Source: Oxytricha trifallax (taxonomy: Eukaryota > Ciliophora > Spirotrichea > Sporadotrichida > Oxytrichidae). From it: a stretch of 64,000 nucleotides of DNA. The notes under the pieces were generated by a model. That model made no database searches, was not told where the DNA came from, and was given only the letters and a program-made list of their open reading frames with translations. The stretch is taken from NCBI GenBank assembly GCA_000711775.1, contig ARYC01017644.1, positions 1-64,000 of the forward strand, given 5' to 3'. Positions 1 to 12,289 of the stretch are shown here, one piece after another; position 1 is the first letter of the stretch, and each line of letters begins with the position of its first letter. A program made the position numbers and the translations under genes.

Positions 1-743
1 CACTCTATCTCTTGACACCATAAATCTACTTCTTATATATAAGTATGATTCCTAACTTTACTCTATAGGCTTTCAGATAATTCAATCCACTTGCTAGCAA
101 ACTATTACAAAGTTCTATATTACTTAGAAAATATTTCAAATCGTTTAATACCTTACATAAAACAATTAAATCAACTCACTCTTTAATCTACATTCATTTC
201 CATCTCTCTCTAAATTTCGATTCTATTTCATTCATAATAAATTTATTAATCAAGATCTGATTGGAGATTATCAAGAATTTCATCATCAATGTTCTCATCT
301 AATCTTTAGAAACTCGCTGATTTTTAATTTCAATTACAAAGAGTAGTATTATTTATAATATTTGTCTTAAATAAAATATACATATTGATATGACATTGCC
401 AAACTTCTAGCCATCGGTTATCACAATAAAAAGCTTGTCCATGAATCTTTTAATCATTACTTAGTATTAAATGTTTAGACCAAGTTCTTAATTCTAGCTT
501 AAGCCAAGTGAAAACTATATTGGCTACAAAGCGGCTGTTGAGCTAGAGTTAACCATATTTTACATTTATTCCATTTAAATAGATTTTATTATATCTTTTG
601 TATTCTTTCAAATTTATGATTTAAGATCCCAAGTGAGTTTATAATTTAAAATTTGTTTATAGAGCCTTTGAGTTTATTATCATTTTTAAGATTTGATTAG
701 AAAATCTATTAAAAAAAATTAAAAAATATCGGTATATTTATCA
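1..743. other. AT-rich stretch without a confident gene
   Basis: No protein family is recognisable. On the minus strand around 210-320 there is a short acidic open stretch (reading ...DENIDDEILDNL...) that could be an isolated macronuclear-destined segment of another gene. The rest is low-complexity AT-rich sequence like the spacers elsewhere in the window. Confidence 0.4.
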
Positions 744-3700
744 TCAAATTTATTTCTTTTATTAAGAACTTAGCAAAAGCACTTATTTATTAGCCGTACT
801 TATTGGACTTTTGACTATATCTTAAGTATTGCTATTTTTATTACTACTAATAGGGCTTATGAATAAATCAGTCTTAAATGTATCATTTGATGTTAAAACT
901 ATTGATTTCTTTCGCTTTTTCGTGCTATTTCTTGATTTAGTTTAAGACTTTTTCTTTTTAATTTTATTAGAAGGCTCTTTGTCTGCTTCAATATAAAATA
1001 ATAATATTATTCAAAATTGAGATATTTTTATGAAAAAAATAAATCACTTTTTTAAGCAAATTTAATATGAAATAAAAGTTTCATTATTTTGTGCAGTTTT
1101 ATTAAGCTCTAAGGATCCTCTTCTTGAATTTATTTAAAATCTAGTTGTTTTCTTAATGCTTTAAGATCTCTATGAGTCCCCTCGTTTAAAATTGTAATCA
1201 TCAAAAATTTCTCCAGATTTCCCTATAAGCTCATCTTTTGAGTCTTAACTTCCAAGCAACATTTTTAAGAAATCCTGCTACATAGAGAAAATGTTATCGT
1301 CTTTAGAATTGTTTATTTTTAGATTTTTTATGTTGTTTCTTTGCATATAAGATTTCAACTCGTTTTCTATTGCTCTATAGTTCATGTAAGCTCTCTCCAT
1401 TTTATCTTAAATTTTTATTGAGAAAATTTCCTAAAAAATACTCAAAAAGATTTTCACTAAATTCTTCTGTAATTAGGTTATAAATTTGTTATATACCAAT
1501 TTTATCTTAGGTACCTTGCATTTATGAAAAATAAGTGGAAAATTTTAAGTTTAAATGAAAATCAAATATATGAATAGGAATACTTATTGTGATATGCAAA
1601 ACTTAAAATCTAAAAACAGTTACTGTGTTCAAACACACTACATATCATTTGTTGTTTAATCTTAATCATTCTTCTTCAGCGCCTTGTCTTTTTGTCACTT
1701 TCTGAAATATCTGTCAACTGCCACTCTTAGTCTTACCAGGTAGTATAGCTAAAAAATAAAAAATTTAGATATGTTTTTTGTAACTTACATTTATTGTGAA
1801 TGACTCGGCATCTTCTGCTCAGAAATTTTTCCATTTTTTAATAATTCTAATTAATTTCACTTTAATTTATTGATTTCCTATTATAAATCGTAATTTACTT
1901 CATAAGCTCGGAGTGCTCCTGCTGATATTTCTATTTTTTGTCTACAAGTTTTTATCGATTGTACTATATATCATCAATAATATAAGCTTTATCTTTTTCG
2001 AAGTTTTATGAGAAATGTATCAACTCTCTGATTTATTTATCTCCATGTATTTCCAAGTAAAGCTCTCTCTCTTTTGCATCCATGAATTCTTTGTCTTTTT
2101 ATTTCACTTGATCTTTAAAATTTAGGTTATTATAATTTATGGCATATATGATATCGTAAAAATTAATCGTGTTAATAATTAAATGGAATATTTTTTTTAA
2201 TTTCATCTATTCCCTTAATCTATATCGAATTTATAGCTATAAAAAGATATATTATCTATATCTTTGATATCTTATACTTTCTAGACCAGATATTAATACC
2301 TAGTATCTTCATATTCTTTGAATTCCTAAAATTCTTACTCAGTCTTGCGAAGTTTATAATGCATGCTTGTATCTTCCTTTTCGACTTCAACTTTCAATTT
2401 ATTGAATATTCCTTGTTAAGCCTTAATCAAACGCAGTCGCTCGTGCTCTTTCAAGTCATTTGGGTATTAATTTTCTTAGAAATTAAGCAGGTTACGCTTA
2501 GAAAATAAAATTATTGCGACTTAACTAATAAGAAAGTTAAATCTGTAAAAAACAAATTTAGAAAACTCTTTCATTTTTTCTACATACCGAATATGGAAAG
2601 TATTATTGTCCGCTTTTATAGACTTGATTTTTTTATTTTCCATCATAGAGTGGGCTAAGTAGGAACCACCTTCAATATAAATACTGTTTTGTTTTATATT
2701 AAGATCCTCAAGAGATTGGTTTAGTTTCATTGATTGCGAAAGTTCCTTAGCACCTAGGTCTTTGAGAAAATAAATAAATTAATCAACAAATTTAGAAAAC
2801 AAATTCTTGGAATTAATTTTTATTTTTAACGAGATTGTTGAAGGATAGATCTAAAGCTTGAAGTTAAATTTAGACATTAAATCTCAGGGCTCTAGCTATT
2901 TCAATAAAATTTTCTAAAATAAAAACTTAAGCTTAAATAAAATAAGAAAAGTATAGTTCCATCATTCTGAATAAATATTGTGTTAATTAATATTAATTCT
3001 TACATCAATAGAATTATGCGACAGGTATAGCTACTTTAATTTAGTATTCTTATGCAAACCTCTGCCAATTGCCCCAGCTATTCTGTCATCAATCTTACAC
3101 TCATTTAATGAAATTATTTCCAAGGAATTGTTGTATACGAAAAACTTCTCAATAAAAGTTGTACTAGAAGTTTTAATGTCCAAAATGTTTTAGTCGAGCA
3201 GCAAGTGTTTTAGAGTACCTTCATTCATCAACACAGTGAGAAGTGTTTCTAGCCCAATAACTAAATTTATTTATTAACAAACTTATAATTACTTGAAATA
3301 TTGCATTTTGATAAATTGAGCTTCTGGAGTCTAGGTGTAATAAAGAAAAAATAATCATAATATTTTATGTGAATTTTCAGGATCAAAATCTTCATCTAGA
3401 ATTGTCAATGTCTATTTTTTCTAAACTTTTTTAACACTTTTGCTTTCACTTTCCTCGTCGCTTGATTCAAAATTTCTTAAATTGTTTGAACTAAATAAGT
3501 AATCCACAATAGTTTATGCTCCATTATCCTTTAAGTCATTCTCACTTATGTCCAATTGCAATAAACTTAATGGTAGTGATTTTACCAGGTATTTCAGGCC
3601 TTAATTTGTAAATAAATTTCCTCTTAAATTTAATTCTATCAAGCTTTTGTTATGAATAAGGCCTTAGGCAATTACTTTAGCGCCTCTATTTCCCAAACTA

Positions 3701-6043
3701 CAGCTTTTTAGTGACAAGTGATTGAGAACGCAGGTGTTTTAAGTTTCAATAAAATAAGTCTTAATCATTTATGAGCCCTTTGGTCCTATTAGATTCTTAC
3801 TAGGCCCTTCATTTGAATCTAAGTTTAAGTCGATTATAGAATTATTGGCAATCAACTAAGCAAAAAGGTAATCTGTACCTTTATGACTCAACGCATTATT
3901 GCTTAAATTTAATTTGATTATATGTGACTAATAAGGAAGGGAGTTTGATAAATTTACAACACCCTCGTCCCCAAGTTTGTTCCTAGATAAATCGTAAGTG
4001 CTAACATGCTAGTTTTTAAGCATATATTTAGCAAAATTCATAGAACAGTTTGCACCCAGATATTAATTTAGGAGTATAACTTTTCCATTAATACAGTATT
4101 CTGTTAAATGCTTGTGGAAATGCATGAAAGCTTGCTCTTAAAATGGTAAATTGTTATCCTAGAGTTTTGCATGAAATAGTTTTAAGATTTGTTTTTCTGT
4201 TAAAGACTAAACTTAAGGTTCAGTGTGCTTCATAAATTATAGTAAAGATATAAAGAATAGCTTGTTAACCTTGAAAGCTGTAGGACTAAAAGATGAATGC
4301 GATTTATTCAAATGGTTTATCTAATAACTTGTCATTTAACTCACATTAGAAGATAATAAGAGTTTTCTAGATTATGGTGTGTATTCCATTCTTAATTAAC
4401 TTTTATTGTTAAATTCAACTTTTCCTTTTCGTATAATATTTCTAAATGGGCTGTTTTAGTATCCCATAATACTTTGTATATTTGAAGTAGCTGGTCTCTG
4501 ATGATTGACAATCAAATTGCTTGAATCTATATCAAGACTGACACCAGATTTTGTAAGATCAAAAATATTTGCTGTTCGATTGAAAGTTTATTATTAATTT
4601 TATTGATTTTCATCTTTCTCATTACTTTAAACTATGTTGATAATTTATACTTCTGAGATGTCTTTATGAAGAAAAGTTGCAGAGATTGCATTAGAGTTTT
4701 AGTAATTCTATTTTGGGCTAGGTTTAGCTGTGACAGGCCTAGTTTTCCTATATTAACTGAGTCCCCCTCTAAAGTTCTAGAGCGATTTATTCATAATAGA
4801 TCTATCCCCGACAAAATTTTGATTTTGAAGTTAGCCCTCTAGTTTTTATTAAGTAAAGCCTAGATTACTATTTAGAGCTATATTGAAACTTGAAGTATTA
4901 TTACTAAGATCGAATCAACTAGGACTAAACTGATTTCCACTATTTTTTCCAATGACACCTTTATTAATACTTTATCTTGTGCTTTTGATTTAACTATAGC
5001 TTATATTATTGGCAAACTTTCTTTCTTAACCAATCATTCTAGCACTGGCTGTCTGCATGCGCTAATTAGATAAGTTTCTATACCTAAATTCACTTTTTAT
5101 TCTTTTTGCAGCATTAAGAGGATTAGTATTAGAGAAATTAGATAAGTCTCTTTGTGAAACAGGTTTATCTTGGCTAGTGTTTGGATGAAGAGTATTTTAT
5201 AAACCTTATAAAGCCATTTAATCTTAGAATATTGTTTGACGCCTTCTAGCTGTGGTTTTTGCAGACAAAGCTACTATAAAAATATTAAATTAAAAAAGGA
5301 AATACTTACACCCATTTCCATTGTTCGCAGCTTTATTTTTGTAAATTGCATTACTATTGTTGATTAAATTAGGGTTGAGGAATTGATCTTTAGAAGCTAA
5401 GTTACTACTTGCTCTTAAATGATTGTTTTTGAATAAATATAGACTCTGTGAAGTTTAATTTAAATCAGATCTATGATTTGTGATTCTTTGTTAACTCTAT
5501 TTATCAGAATAATTAAAAACAAATTTCAATTTCTAACGAAAAAAATCATAATAAATAAACTCTTTTTTGAAACTGTAAATACTCTTATTTAAATTTATCA
5601 GTTGTGCTTAATTTATCAAAAGCCATTAAATCTCCATCTCCATTACTAGTCAACTGTAAATGTTTCTACATTAAGAAATTAAGGGCTTGGTCCTTTGTGA
5701 TAGATTTCTAGTTCAAGACATTTCTGTGTTTTTGAGTTTACCCTAAACTCAATTGGTGCATGTATTTTAGGTTGTTATTCAATCTCTCTATTCTTTCTTT
5801 TTTTATCTGTAAAAAGTAAAATATGGATGTGAGTATAGAAAATTTACTCTGGGTATTTTCCATTCAGAAGATCCTTAAACACATGATAAAAAATTTAAGA
5901 CTAAGGATTATTGTATATTTTAAACATAGATCATGTAAATATTAACTTACAGTATCTACTTCCTTATTTAGTATTTTTGATAACTTGTTATAAGTCTCCA
6001 ATATTTCATTGTGCTACTAGATTTATTATGACTTATTTTTCAT
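744..6043 (-). CDS. Leucine-rich-repeat protein (RNI-like) with charged coiled-coil C-terminal part
   Basis: Read with TAA/TAG as Gln. The proposed start (ATG at 6043) gives MKNKSQQIQQHNEILETYNK. Two introns follow, at about 5850-5950 and 5810-5850. The middle third (about 3000-4400) holds ribonuclease-inhibitor-type leucine-rich repeats with blocks such as YDLSRNKLGDEGVVNLSNSL and IIDLNLDSN. Downstream (about 2000-2500) come long charged coiled-coil stretches, for example KDKEFMDAKERELYLEIHGD. The end is a Lys/Ser-rich tail (about 750-1000) closing at TGA 744-746. LRR folds of this kind usually mediate protein binding; no catalytic domain is visible. Several AT-rich gaps shift the frame and look like IESs or introns. 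A TGA near 1680 in one frame could mean the last 900 bp belong to a second gene. The partner and role are unknown. Confidence 0.6.
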
Positions 6044-6281
6044 TGATATATTTTATTTATTAAAAATTAAATAATTTATTGAGTCCAATTAGATTTTAAT
6101 TATAAATTAGTAATAAATTTTTAAAAAATGTAAACAAAGAAATCTCTGTAAAAATTGCAAACTCTAAATTCCCTTTAATGTTATTTTTAAGTAATTATAG
6201 TATTTTTTAAAAAAATAAATATAGGTTATTTTTAATTATTTTCTCAATTAACTTTCACCCATTTATAATTCCCATTTAACA

Positions 6282-7193
6282 ATGAAATCTTTGTTCTCTA
6301 CTAAAAATCAAGGATATCCATATAAATTAGAGAAGGGAAAAGACGGAGCAATAATCCTAAATCCATTGTAGTAACACAAATATTCACTCATTTGGATGCA
6401 TGGTTTGGGGGATAGTCCTGCTAGTTTTGTAGATTTGTTTATGAATAGACAATATCAACTCTTAATTAATATCTTTTTACTGAAATTTTCTACAAACAAT
6501 GAACACATAACTTAGTTTTACTTTATTATTTCAAATCATTTATATAAACTCACACCCGATCACTGCAAGGTAATACTATTGCAAGCCCCTAATAGACCTG
6601 TAACAATGAACGGTGGCTATGTTATGCCCTCATGGTACGACATTAACATTGTTAAGAAACAGGACATGATGTCTATGGAAACACTCTATAATAAATATTC
6701 TTAAGAAGAACAAGAGGAGAGCTATCAAACTGTGAGAAGCATTTTAGAGGAAGAGAGGACTTAGAATAACATTCAGCCACAGAATTTTAAATATTTAAAT
6801 CTTTAACTATCTTGTATATACCCAACTTAATTTTTTACTCTACTTATAATAATCGAAAATGAATTTGTACGTAGGAGGCTTCTCACAAGGATGTGCTATG
6901 TCAATAGCAACTTTCTTGAAATATGAATTTGGTGTGGGTGGAATAATAGGTCTAAGTGGAATGAACGCCTTAAAATTTGATATATCAAAGATACCTGCAT
7001 ATTGTACACGTGCTTTTATTCATTTAATAATAAAATGCCACCGTTAACATATTAATTCTACCAATTCTAAGAATATGAAGAGAAAAAAAAGACAAATATC
7101 TGGTTATATCATGGTATCGATGATAACATGATAAGAATTGACATCGCAAAAATGTCTTATGAAGCTCTCAGATCAAAAGAACATGGCTTCAAT
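6282..7193 (+). CDS. Acyl-protein thioesterase / carboxylesterase-like hydrolase, 5' part (upstream of the TBE)
   Basis: The reading starts MKSLFSTKNQGYPYKLEKGK. It continues with IWMHGLGDSPASFVDLF (oxyanion-side HGLGD motif), ILLQAPNRPVTMNGGYVMPS, and GGFSQGCAMSIATF, which carries the GFSQG nucleophile elbow with the catalytic Ser. LYHGIDDN near 7100 supplies the catalytic Asp. This order is that of the acyl-protein thioesterase/phospholipase-carboxylesterase family, cytosolic serine hydrolases that remove fatty acyl groups from proteins or lysolipids. Probable IESs or introns lie at about 6430-6575 and 6790-6858, and a frame change occurs at about 6985-7020. The ORF then runs into the transposon at 7194; the His of the triad is encoded beyond it. 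Family assignment is strong; the substrate is unknown. Confidence 0.82.
7191..7193. repeat. TBE target-site duplication AAT (left copy)
   Basis: AAT occurs immediately left of the element and again at 11302-11304. It fits the ANT target preference of TBE elements. Retaining a single copy restores the thioesterase frame. Confidence 0.9.
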
Positions 7194-7278
7194 CAAAACC
7201 CCAAAACCCCTTAGTGAGGTTTATAAGTGCTTTGATTAGTAGGGTAAAGTTGGGGTTTTATTAGGGTTAGTAGAGAAA
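7194..7278. repeat. TBE left terminal inverted repeat (85 bp)
   Basis: Matches the inverse complement of 11217-11301 base for base as read by eye. The outer 17 bp are telomere-like C4A4 units. The arms diverge just inside position 7278. Confidence 0.93.
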
Positions 7279-7332
7279 ACGCAAGTTTAATGAGACTTTA
7301 ATATGTATTTAATGAGTATTAGTTTAATTATA

Positions 7333-8777
7333 TCACACGAATTTTACTTGCTTATCTTTGTTGTATCTCTTGAATCTCACTTTCTTTAGTGGTTCGAGCA
7401 TATCGTCTAAGGATTGTCTTGGATATGCTGGAGCTCTTACTACATCTTCTCTACAATCTTCTTTATCTCTTAGCATACATCATCTTGTTTTATGTGCTTC
7501 TCAGCTAGATTTATTGATTATTTTTCATATTTTGTATTAATGTAAGTCATGCTCTCCATATCGCACTCAAAAATTATTGCAGCTACTGCCCAAACATCCC
7601 ACTAAATAGAGCCATTAGTCCATTTCTCTCTGATTGGGAAGTAACCTGGAGTACCAAGAACCTTTGCTAAGGTTACAATCTCTTATCTTAAGGCTCTATT
7701 AAAATCGATTACAACTACTCTAAAGGACAAAGGTTTAGCATAACATTTTCAGGCTTCAAATCTCTATGAACGTATCCAAGCTCGTGAAGTTCCTAAACAC
7801 CCTTTATCAAATTAGATAGAATATCATTCAAGTCATCTGGGTATCTGTTTTAATATAGCTAATCTCGGAGAGTCATTTCAAACTTTTTTAGCCTTAGTGC
7901 GATGAAACCAAACCCTAAAATAACACCATCTAGCTTGAGCAAATTCTTGCAATCTTTTTTCTAAGCCTCTCTAAGTACAATATATTCGTTAGCAAACCCA
8001 TTTTGATAATGCTCGTTTTTAAGGAGATAGCTGAAAGGATATACCTTGTAGGCATAGTCATCAACCACTATGAGTTTTGATTTAGCAGGTACGTTTATAT
8101 GTAAGTAGTTTTCAATACAACTGCTAAGGCCTACTGCATTTAGTGCAGGAATATACATGGCTCTCTCTTAAAAGCATGCTAAAAAGACATTACCAGCAGG
8201 TTGATTCATTAATTCTATTCGCTTCTGCCTCTTGAGCTTCTCTGTTGTTCTTTTTAAGTCTCAAGATTATTAGATTTTCATTTAGCGGGCACTAATTTCT
8301 AAGTCTCTTTATCTTAAATCAAGAACTCACTTAGGTGATGCTTCTGCATATGTTTCTTAACTTTAGCTGAGTGAGTATAAGACTTCTCACAAGTCGTGCA
8401 CTAGTACCTGCCATCGACCTTATCATGCTTAAAATACACCTTAGCTTTCCCAGAGTGAACCTCTTTCATATGTCTCTTCAAACTGGAATCAGTAGAGAAA
8501 AACTTTAGCAGTCTTAGCATTCAAAAGTTTTAATCCTTTAAATCTGAAGCTGTTCCTTTTCTTCCTCAACATCTTTTATTAATGTTTAAACTTCTATTTC
8601 AGCTTTCTCTTTCATGTTTTAAACCTATATAATAAAAACCTGTGCTTCAAATTCAAGAGCTCTTAGCTCTGCCACCCTCTCAATATATATAACTTCTTAT
8701 TTCTTGGTTGAACCAAAGTTAAGCATTGATTGACCTGCTCCTAAAAGTGCCGCTCTACGATTTAAGTTGACCGCCAT
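7333..8777 (-). pseudogene. TBE zinc-finger/protein-kinase-like ORF, frameshifted
   Basis: Starts at ATG 8777 (MAVNLNRRAALLGAGQSMLN). Two C2H2-type fingers follow (FEC..C...H and YQCTTCEKSYTHSAKVKKH, about 8340-8550). A kinase-like part comes next, with the catalytic loop VHRDLKPENVML near 7755, then VIDFN where the usual DFG stands, then LGTPGYFP. It corresponds to the large ORF of TBE elements. Frameshifts are needed after the first finger Cys pair (about 8500) and near the C-terminus (about 7450), so this copy is broken. The DFN variant may weaken metal binding; whether it is typical of TBE copies cannot be judged here. Confidence 0.8.
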
Positions 8778-9342
8778 GTTAAAATTCAAATTTAACTTTC
8801 TATTATAAAGCTCTTAAAACCTCTATAGCTATAGCTGGACTATATAGGAGTTGCAACAGCATTAATGATGGTTTGATCTCAGCCCTAAGACTTCATATTT
8901 ATACTCAGTTTATAACTATAATTTTTGTAATTTTGCACTTAATAATTTTGATTCTGGTACCAACTCAGATAAAGTTCAGGTTGGTACTGGTACCAATTAA
9001 GTTTTGAACCAGATTGGAACTTTTCCATTAAAACCTCACTGGATTAAAACTAGGTACAAATTAAGTTTTGGTACTATTAAATTGGTACCAATTAAACTTA
9101 AACGAATTTAGTACCGGTACTAATTAAATTTAAACAAATTTAGTACTAATTTAATGGAACTAAATTGATAAAAATGGAGCTCCATCTCTGAAGTTTGTTA
9201 CAGCTTCTGCGAACCTTCTCCACGTATCTTTACAGGGTTAACTCCTATAAGATGCCCACATTTAATAGTAAGATTTTAAAGGATAGGATCCAGAAGTCTA
9301 TAAATTAAAACTTGAAATTCATTAATAGGAAGAGGAACAAAG

Positions 9343-10128
9343 ATGGAATCATTCAATGAACAAATGAAAAGGGTTGAGGCTCAAGAAATGATATCAAGAT
9401 TCAGAAGCAAGGAGGATCTCTATCGATACCTTACTTAGCATGGTAAAATAAATTGATGTTAATCAACGATGTATACAGTTGGTCTATTCCTTCCAACGAT
9501 GGAAGGTACGAAAATATCATTCTTAAAAGCAATACTCTGCGAGGAGAAGAAAGCTTTTAAAACAAAGAAATCAAACTGATTAAAATACCTAACTACCCAG
9601 AGATATCAGTCACAAATCTCTACGAGGATGCAATGAAAGATGAGGAAGTGGTAATTTACCTTCCTAGCAAGAAGCAACTCTCAAATAAGTTACCTGAAAG
9701 AAACTTCTTCTTTGGTGTTCTTGGTACAATCAAAGAGATTATTTGAGAGAAATTATAGAAGAAGCTCATAAGAAACGCTACTCTATTTCTCCTGAAGATT
9801 AAAAGAAGCAAGGAATACTAATAAGCGAGACGTGGCTAGCAGAGCTTAAGAAGCATCCTTATCTCTCTAGTAAACTTTGATTTATAACTTTTTAGGGAAA
9901 CCTGGAACTGGTATATTTCTAATGAAAGAGAATGCAAAGGTTCACAGAGAGAGAAAGTCTCAAACCATTCATTAAGTTAGCAAGAGACTTTATAATGAAG
10001 TTTAAAAGCCTGATGAAATGAACATAGATGCTGGTGCTGGTACAAAGAGAAGAAACATGGGTCCTAGTAAAGCACCAAAGGAAGAAAAGAAAGAGAAGCC
10101 GAATCCATTAAGAGTTCGTTTGAAATGT
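9343..10128 (+). pseudogene. TBE small basic-protein ORF (about 22 kDa class), frameshifted
   Basis: Begins MESFNEQMKRVEAQEMISRF at about 9343. It continues in shifted frames through IKIPNYPEISVTNLYEDAMK, LPERNFFFGVLGTIKEI and SETWLAELKKHPYLS, and ends in a Lys/Arg-rich tail (GTKRRNMGPSKAPKEEKKEK). At least three frame changes are needed (about 9470, 9745, 9880), so it is not translatable as it stands. Position and orientation match the small TBE ORF of unknown function. Its end abuts the convergent transposase gene. Confidence 0.7.
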
Positions 10129-10136
10129 GAAATAAT

Positions 10137-11199
10137 TCATTCATTTAAGTCTAACACTTATTAATAAACATTCATTATTCCTTTCCTTGCACATATCGTA
10201 GTCTAGTCTTTACCCACTCTCTTGCAACTACTCTGTATTAAGTCTACTGTGTCGATTGGTAGATCATGCATTAGGTGATACAGCAAGAGTTTCTTGTAGT
10301 GAGTCTTAATCTAACCCAATAGAATTCGATTCCATTAAATTGAGGACTGTAAGGAACGTTATACACAGGAGTTATCTTTAACTCTTCAAAAGCTTTCTTA
10401 GATTCCTTAGTCTTATGAACTGAGAGGTTATCAACAAACAGGATGACTCTTGATCGTTGTACTTATCTCTTAACTTATGTAAGAACTCTATATACTGCTC
10501 TCGCTTAATAGAGCGAGGATGAATAACATAAGTTTCTAAGCCTGAATATTCACTGATACCAGCCAAAATTGCGTGAGTGACAACCTTAACCTTTTAGTCA
10601 TACACTTCTATATTATCGTACTTCTTGTACCAAGACTTATTAATAAAGGTGTTGAACGTAAACACAGCTTCATCAGCGTGTATGAACTTGATGTTATTAT
10701 CAATAGACCTCTGCATTTAATCATATATATAGTTTAAATTATTACTATAAAATGGCAGAGTAAAGTCAATCACTCTCTTCACTCTATTGACAGTCTTGAA
10801 GGTAATACCATTCCTTCAATAAATATTTGCGATAGTCTATGGTGAGATACGCATGTCAGGAAACTTGCGATGAAACATCACAGCTCGCTAGTCAAGTGGG
10901 AAATGTGCCCAATACTTAAGAGTCTTAGAATCGCAGAGATATTCAATATGCTGCTAAGAGAACTTTTATTTTCTTACAGGATGTTATCAAGAACCAGAAT
11001 TGAAATGCTAAACAGCTAACAAGCAGTGATACCTTACAGTCGAAGCACTCTTACACAATAGCTTTGCAATCGCACAATAATTCATCACTGGTTTGAGTTA
11101 GTCTATATTAATACTCGCACCATACCTAAGCTTAAGCAGTAAATGTAAATACTTCTCATCATAAATAGACCCCAAAAATCGCTAATTTCTATTTCTCAT
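10137..11199 (-). pseudogene. TBE DDE transposase (Tc1/mariner-like), inactivated
   Basis: Read from ATG 11199 (MRNRNQRFLGSIYDEKYLHL). An N-terminal helix-turn-helix-like part is followed by the catalytic core: FIHADEAVFTF (first Asp, about 10670), LFVDNLSVHK (second Asp, about 10430) and YSPQFNGIEFYW (Glu, about 10330). There are 34 residues between the second Asp and the Glu, as in Tc1/mariner enzymes. Two in-frame TGA codons (about 10985 and 10825) and one frameshift just before the second Asp break the gene. In the ciliate code TGA is the only stop, so these are real lesions. Confidence 0.88.
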
Positions 11200-11216
11200 T
11201 TTGCAAACTGGCCTAA

Positions 11217-11301
11217 TTTCTCTACTAACCCTAATAAAACCCCAACTTTACCCTACTAATCAAAGCACTTATAAACCTCACTAAGGGGTTTTGGGGTTTT
11301 G
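11217..11301. repeat. TBE right terminal inverted repeat (85 bp)
   Basis: Inverse complement of 7194-7278, ending GGGGTTTTGGGGTTTTG directly before the AAT target duplication. Confidence 0.93.
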
Positions 11302-11397
11302 AATGTGACATTTTAAGAAGAGGAGGGACTTGATCACAGTTTAAGCCAAAAAGAATTAATGCTTTTGAAGTAGCATTTACATAAGCAAATGGTTTGA
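11302..11397 (+). CDS. Acyl-protein thioesterase-like hydrolase, 3' part (downstream of the TBE)
   Basis: If one AAT copy is kept and the transposon removed, the frame reads straight through as HGFN-VTFQEEEGLDHSLSQKEL and ends HKQMV at TGA 11395-11397. The DHS motif supplies the expected catalytic His near the C-terminus of this hydrolase family. This confirms that the transposon splits a gene whose coding frame is restored by precise excision. The segment is only 32 codons long, as expected for the family's last helix. Confidence 0.82.
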
Positions 11398-12289
11398 CCA
11401 AGTAATTGAATAATAAATACTTAATTTAACTTAATATATTGATTGAATTACACAGAATATTGACTGATTATTTTCAAAAAATCTTGATTAAGATTTACCT
11501 GATGGAACTGGAGAAGTGGAAGACTATAAAGTGGAGTACAATAAAAACTTAACGCTTTTTTTATGAGTAAATCTTATCTAATAATTGTGATTTAATTCTA
11601 TTATTAAATGCCTAATTGTTGCTCGGAGACAAGACTCAACAAAAGTGGCTTGAACTATTCAGTCAAAACTTTTTGAGGTTACTTATCAAACTGCCTCAAT
11701 ACATTTAAACTTAAAAATTATAATTAAATATATCAATGATTTTACAAATATAATTTTAATGATGAACCTTCTAAATTTATTTTTTAATTTTTTTAAAATA
11801 CAAAGATATTTAAAGCATCCTGACAACTATTTCAACTGGCAGTGAATTGAAGAAAATTGAGCCAAAGAGATTATTTTTGCTATCAAAATAACTGTGCACT
11901 CAAATAGATCAATAATTAAGAAATTTGTGATTAATAAATTTAACTTGATTTATTTTATTTAATACTTATATTTAATATTGGAACATATTTATGAATTTAT
12001 TAAAGATTCATATTATGATAAAAATATAATTGTTTATTCCAAATATTTATTTTTAATGAAGAAAAAAGTTATTAAAAAGTTTGTACTTTAATAAGAGATT
12101 AGAAAAATCTATTTTATTATCATAATGGATTTGCTGTAAAATTAAAATTTGATAATCTTATTATTATTATTTATTTTAATTTAATCATATTGTAATTATT
12201 AATTTAATAAAGTATTATAATATATTAATCTTCTCAAATGATAAATTTGTATTATATTTTTATTTGACAATATTTGCAAAATATTGATA
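11398..12289. other. AT-rich spacer between the thioesterase and the next gene
   Basis: Very AT-rich DNA with no long TGA-free frame of protein-like composition. It probably holds the thioesterase 3' flank and the 5' flank of the gene at 12290. No telomere-addition motif is obvious. Confidence 0.5.

Larger units (their letters stand above)
7194..11301. mobile_element. TBE (telomere-bearing element) transposon
   Basis: A 4108-bp element bounded by CAAAACCCCAAAACCCC (7194-7210) and its inverse complement (11285-11301), with AAT duplicated on both sides (7191-7193, 11302-11304). It carries three diverged genes in the known TBE order: a zinc-finger/kinase ORF (-), a small basic-protein ORF (+) and a DDE transposase (-). 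TBE elements are Oxytricha germline transposons that insert at ANT sites and are removed precisely when the somatic nucleus develops. All three ORFs here carry frameshifts or TGA codons, so this copy looks non-autonomous but still removable. Confidence 0.95.

Noticed and set aside
7194..7210. C4A4 repeats as a true telomere or chromosome end
   Set aside because: They are the outer ends of the TBE inverted repeats, with coding sequence continuing in frame outside the element.
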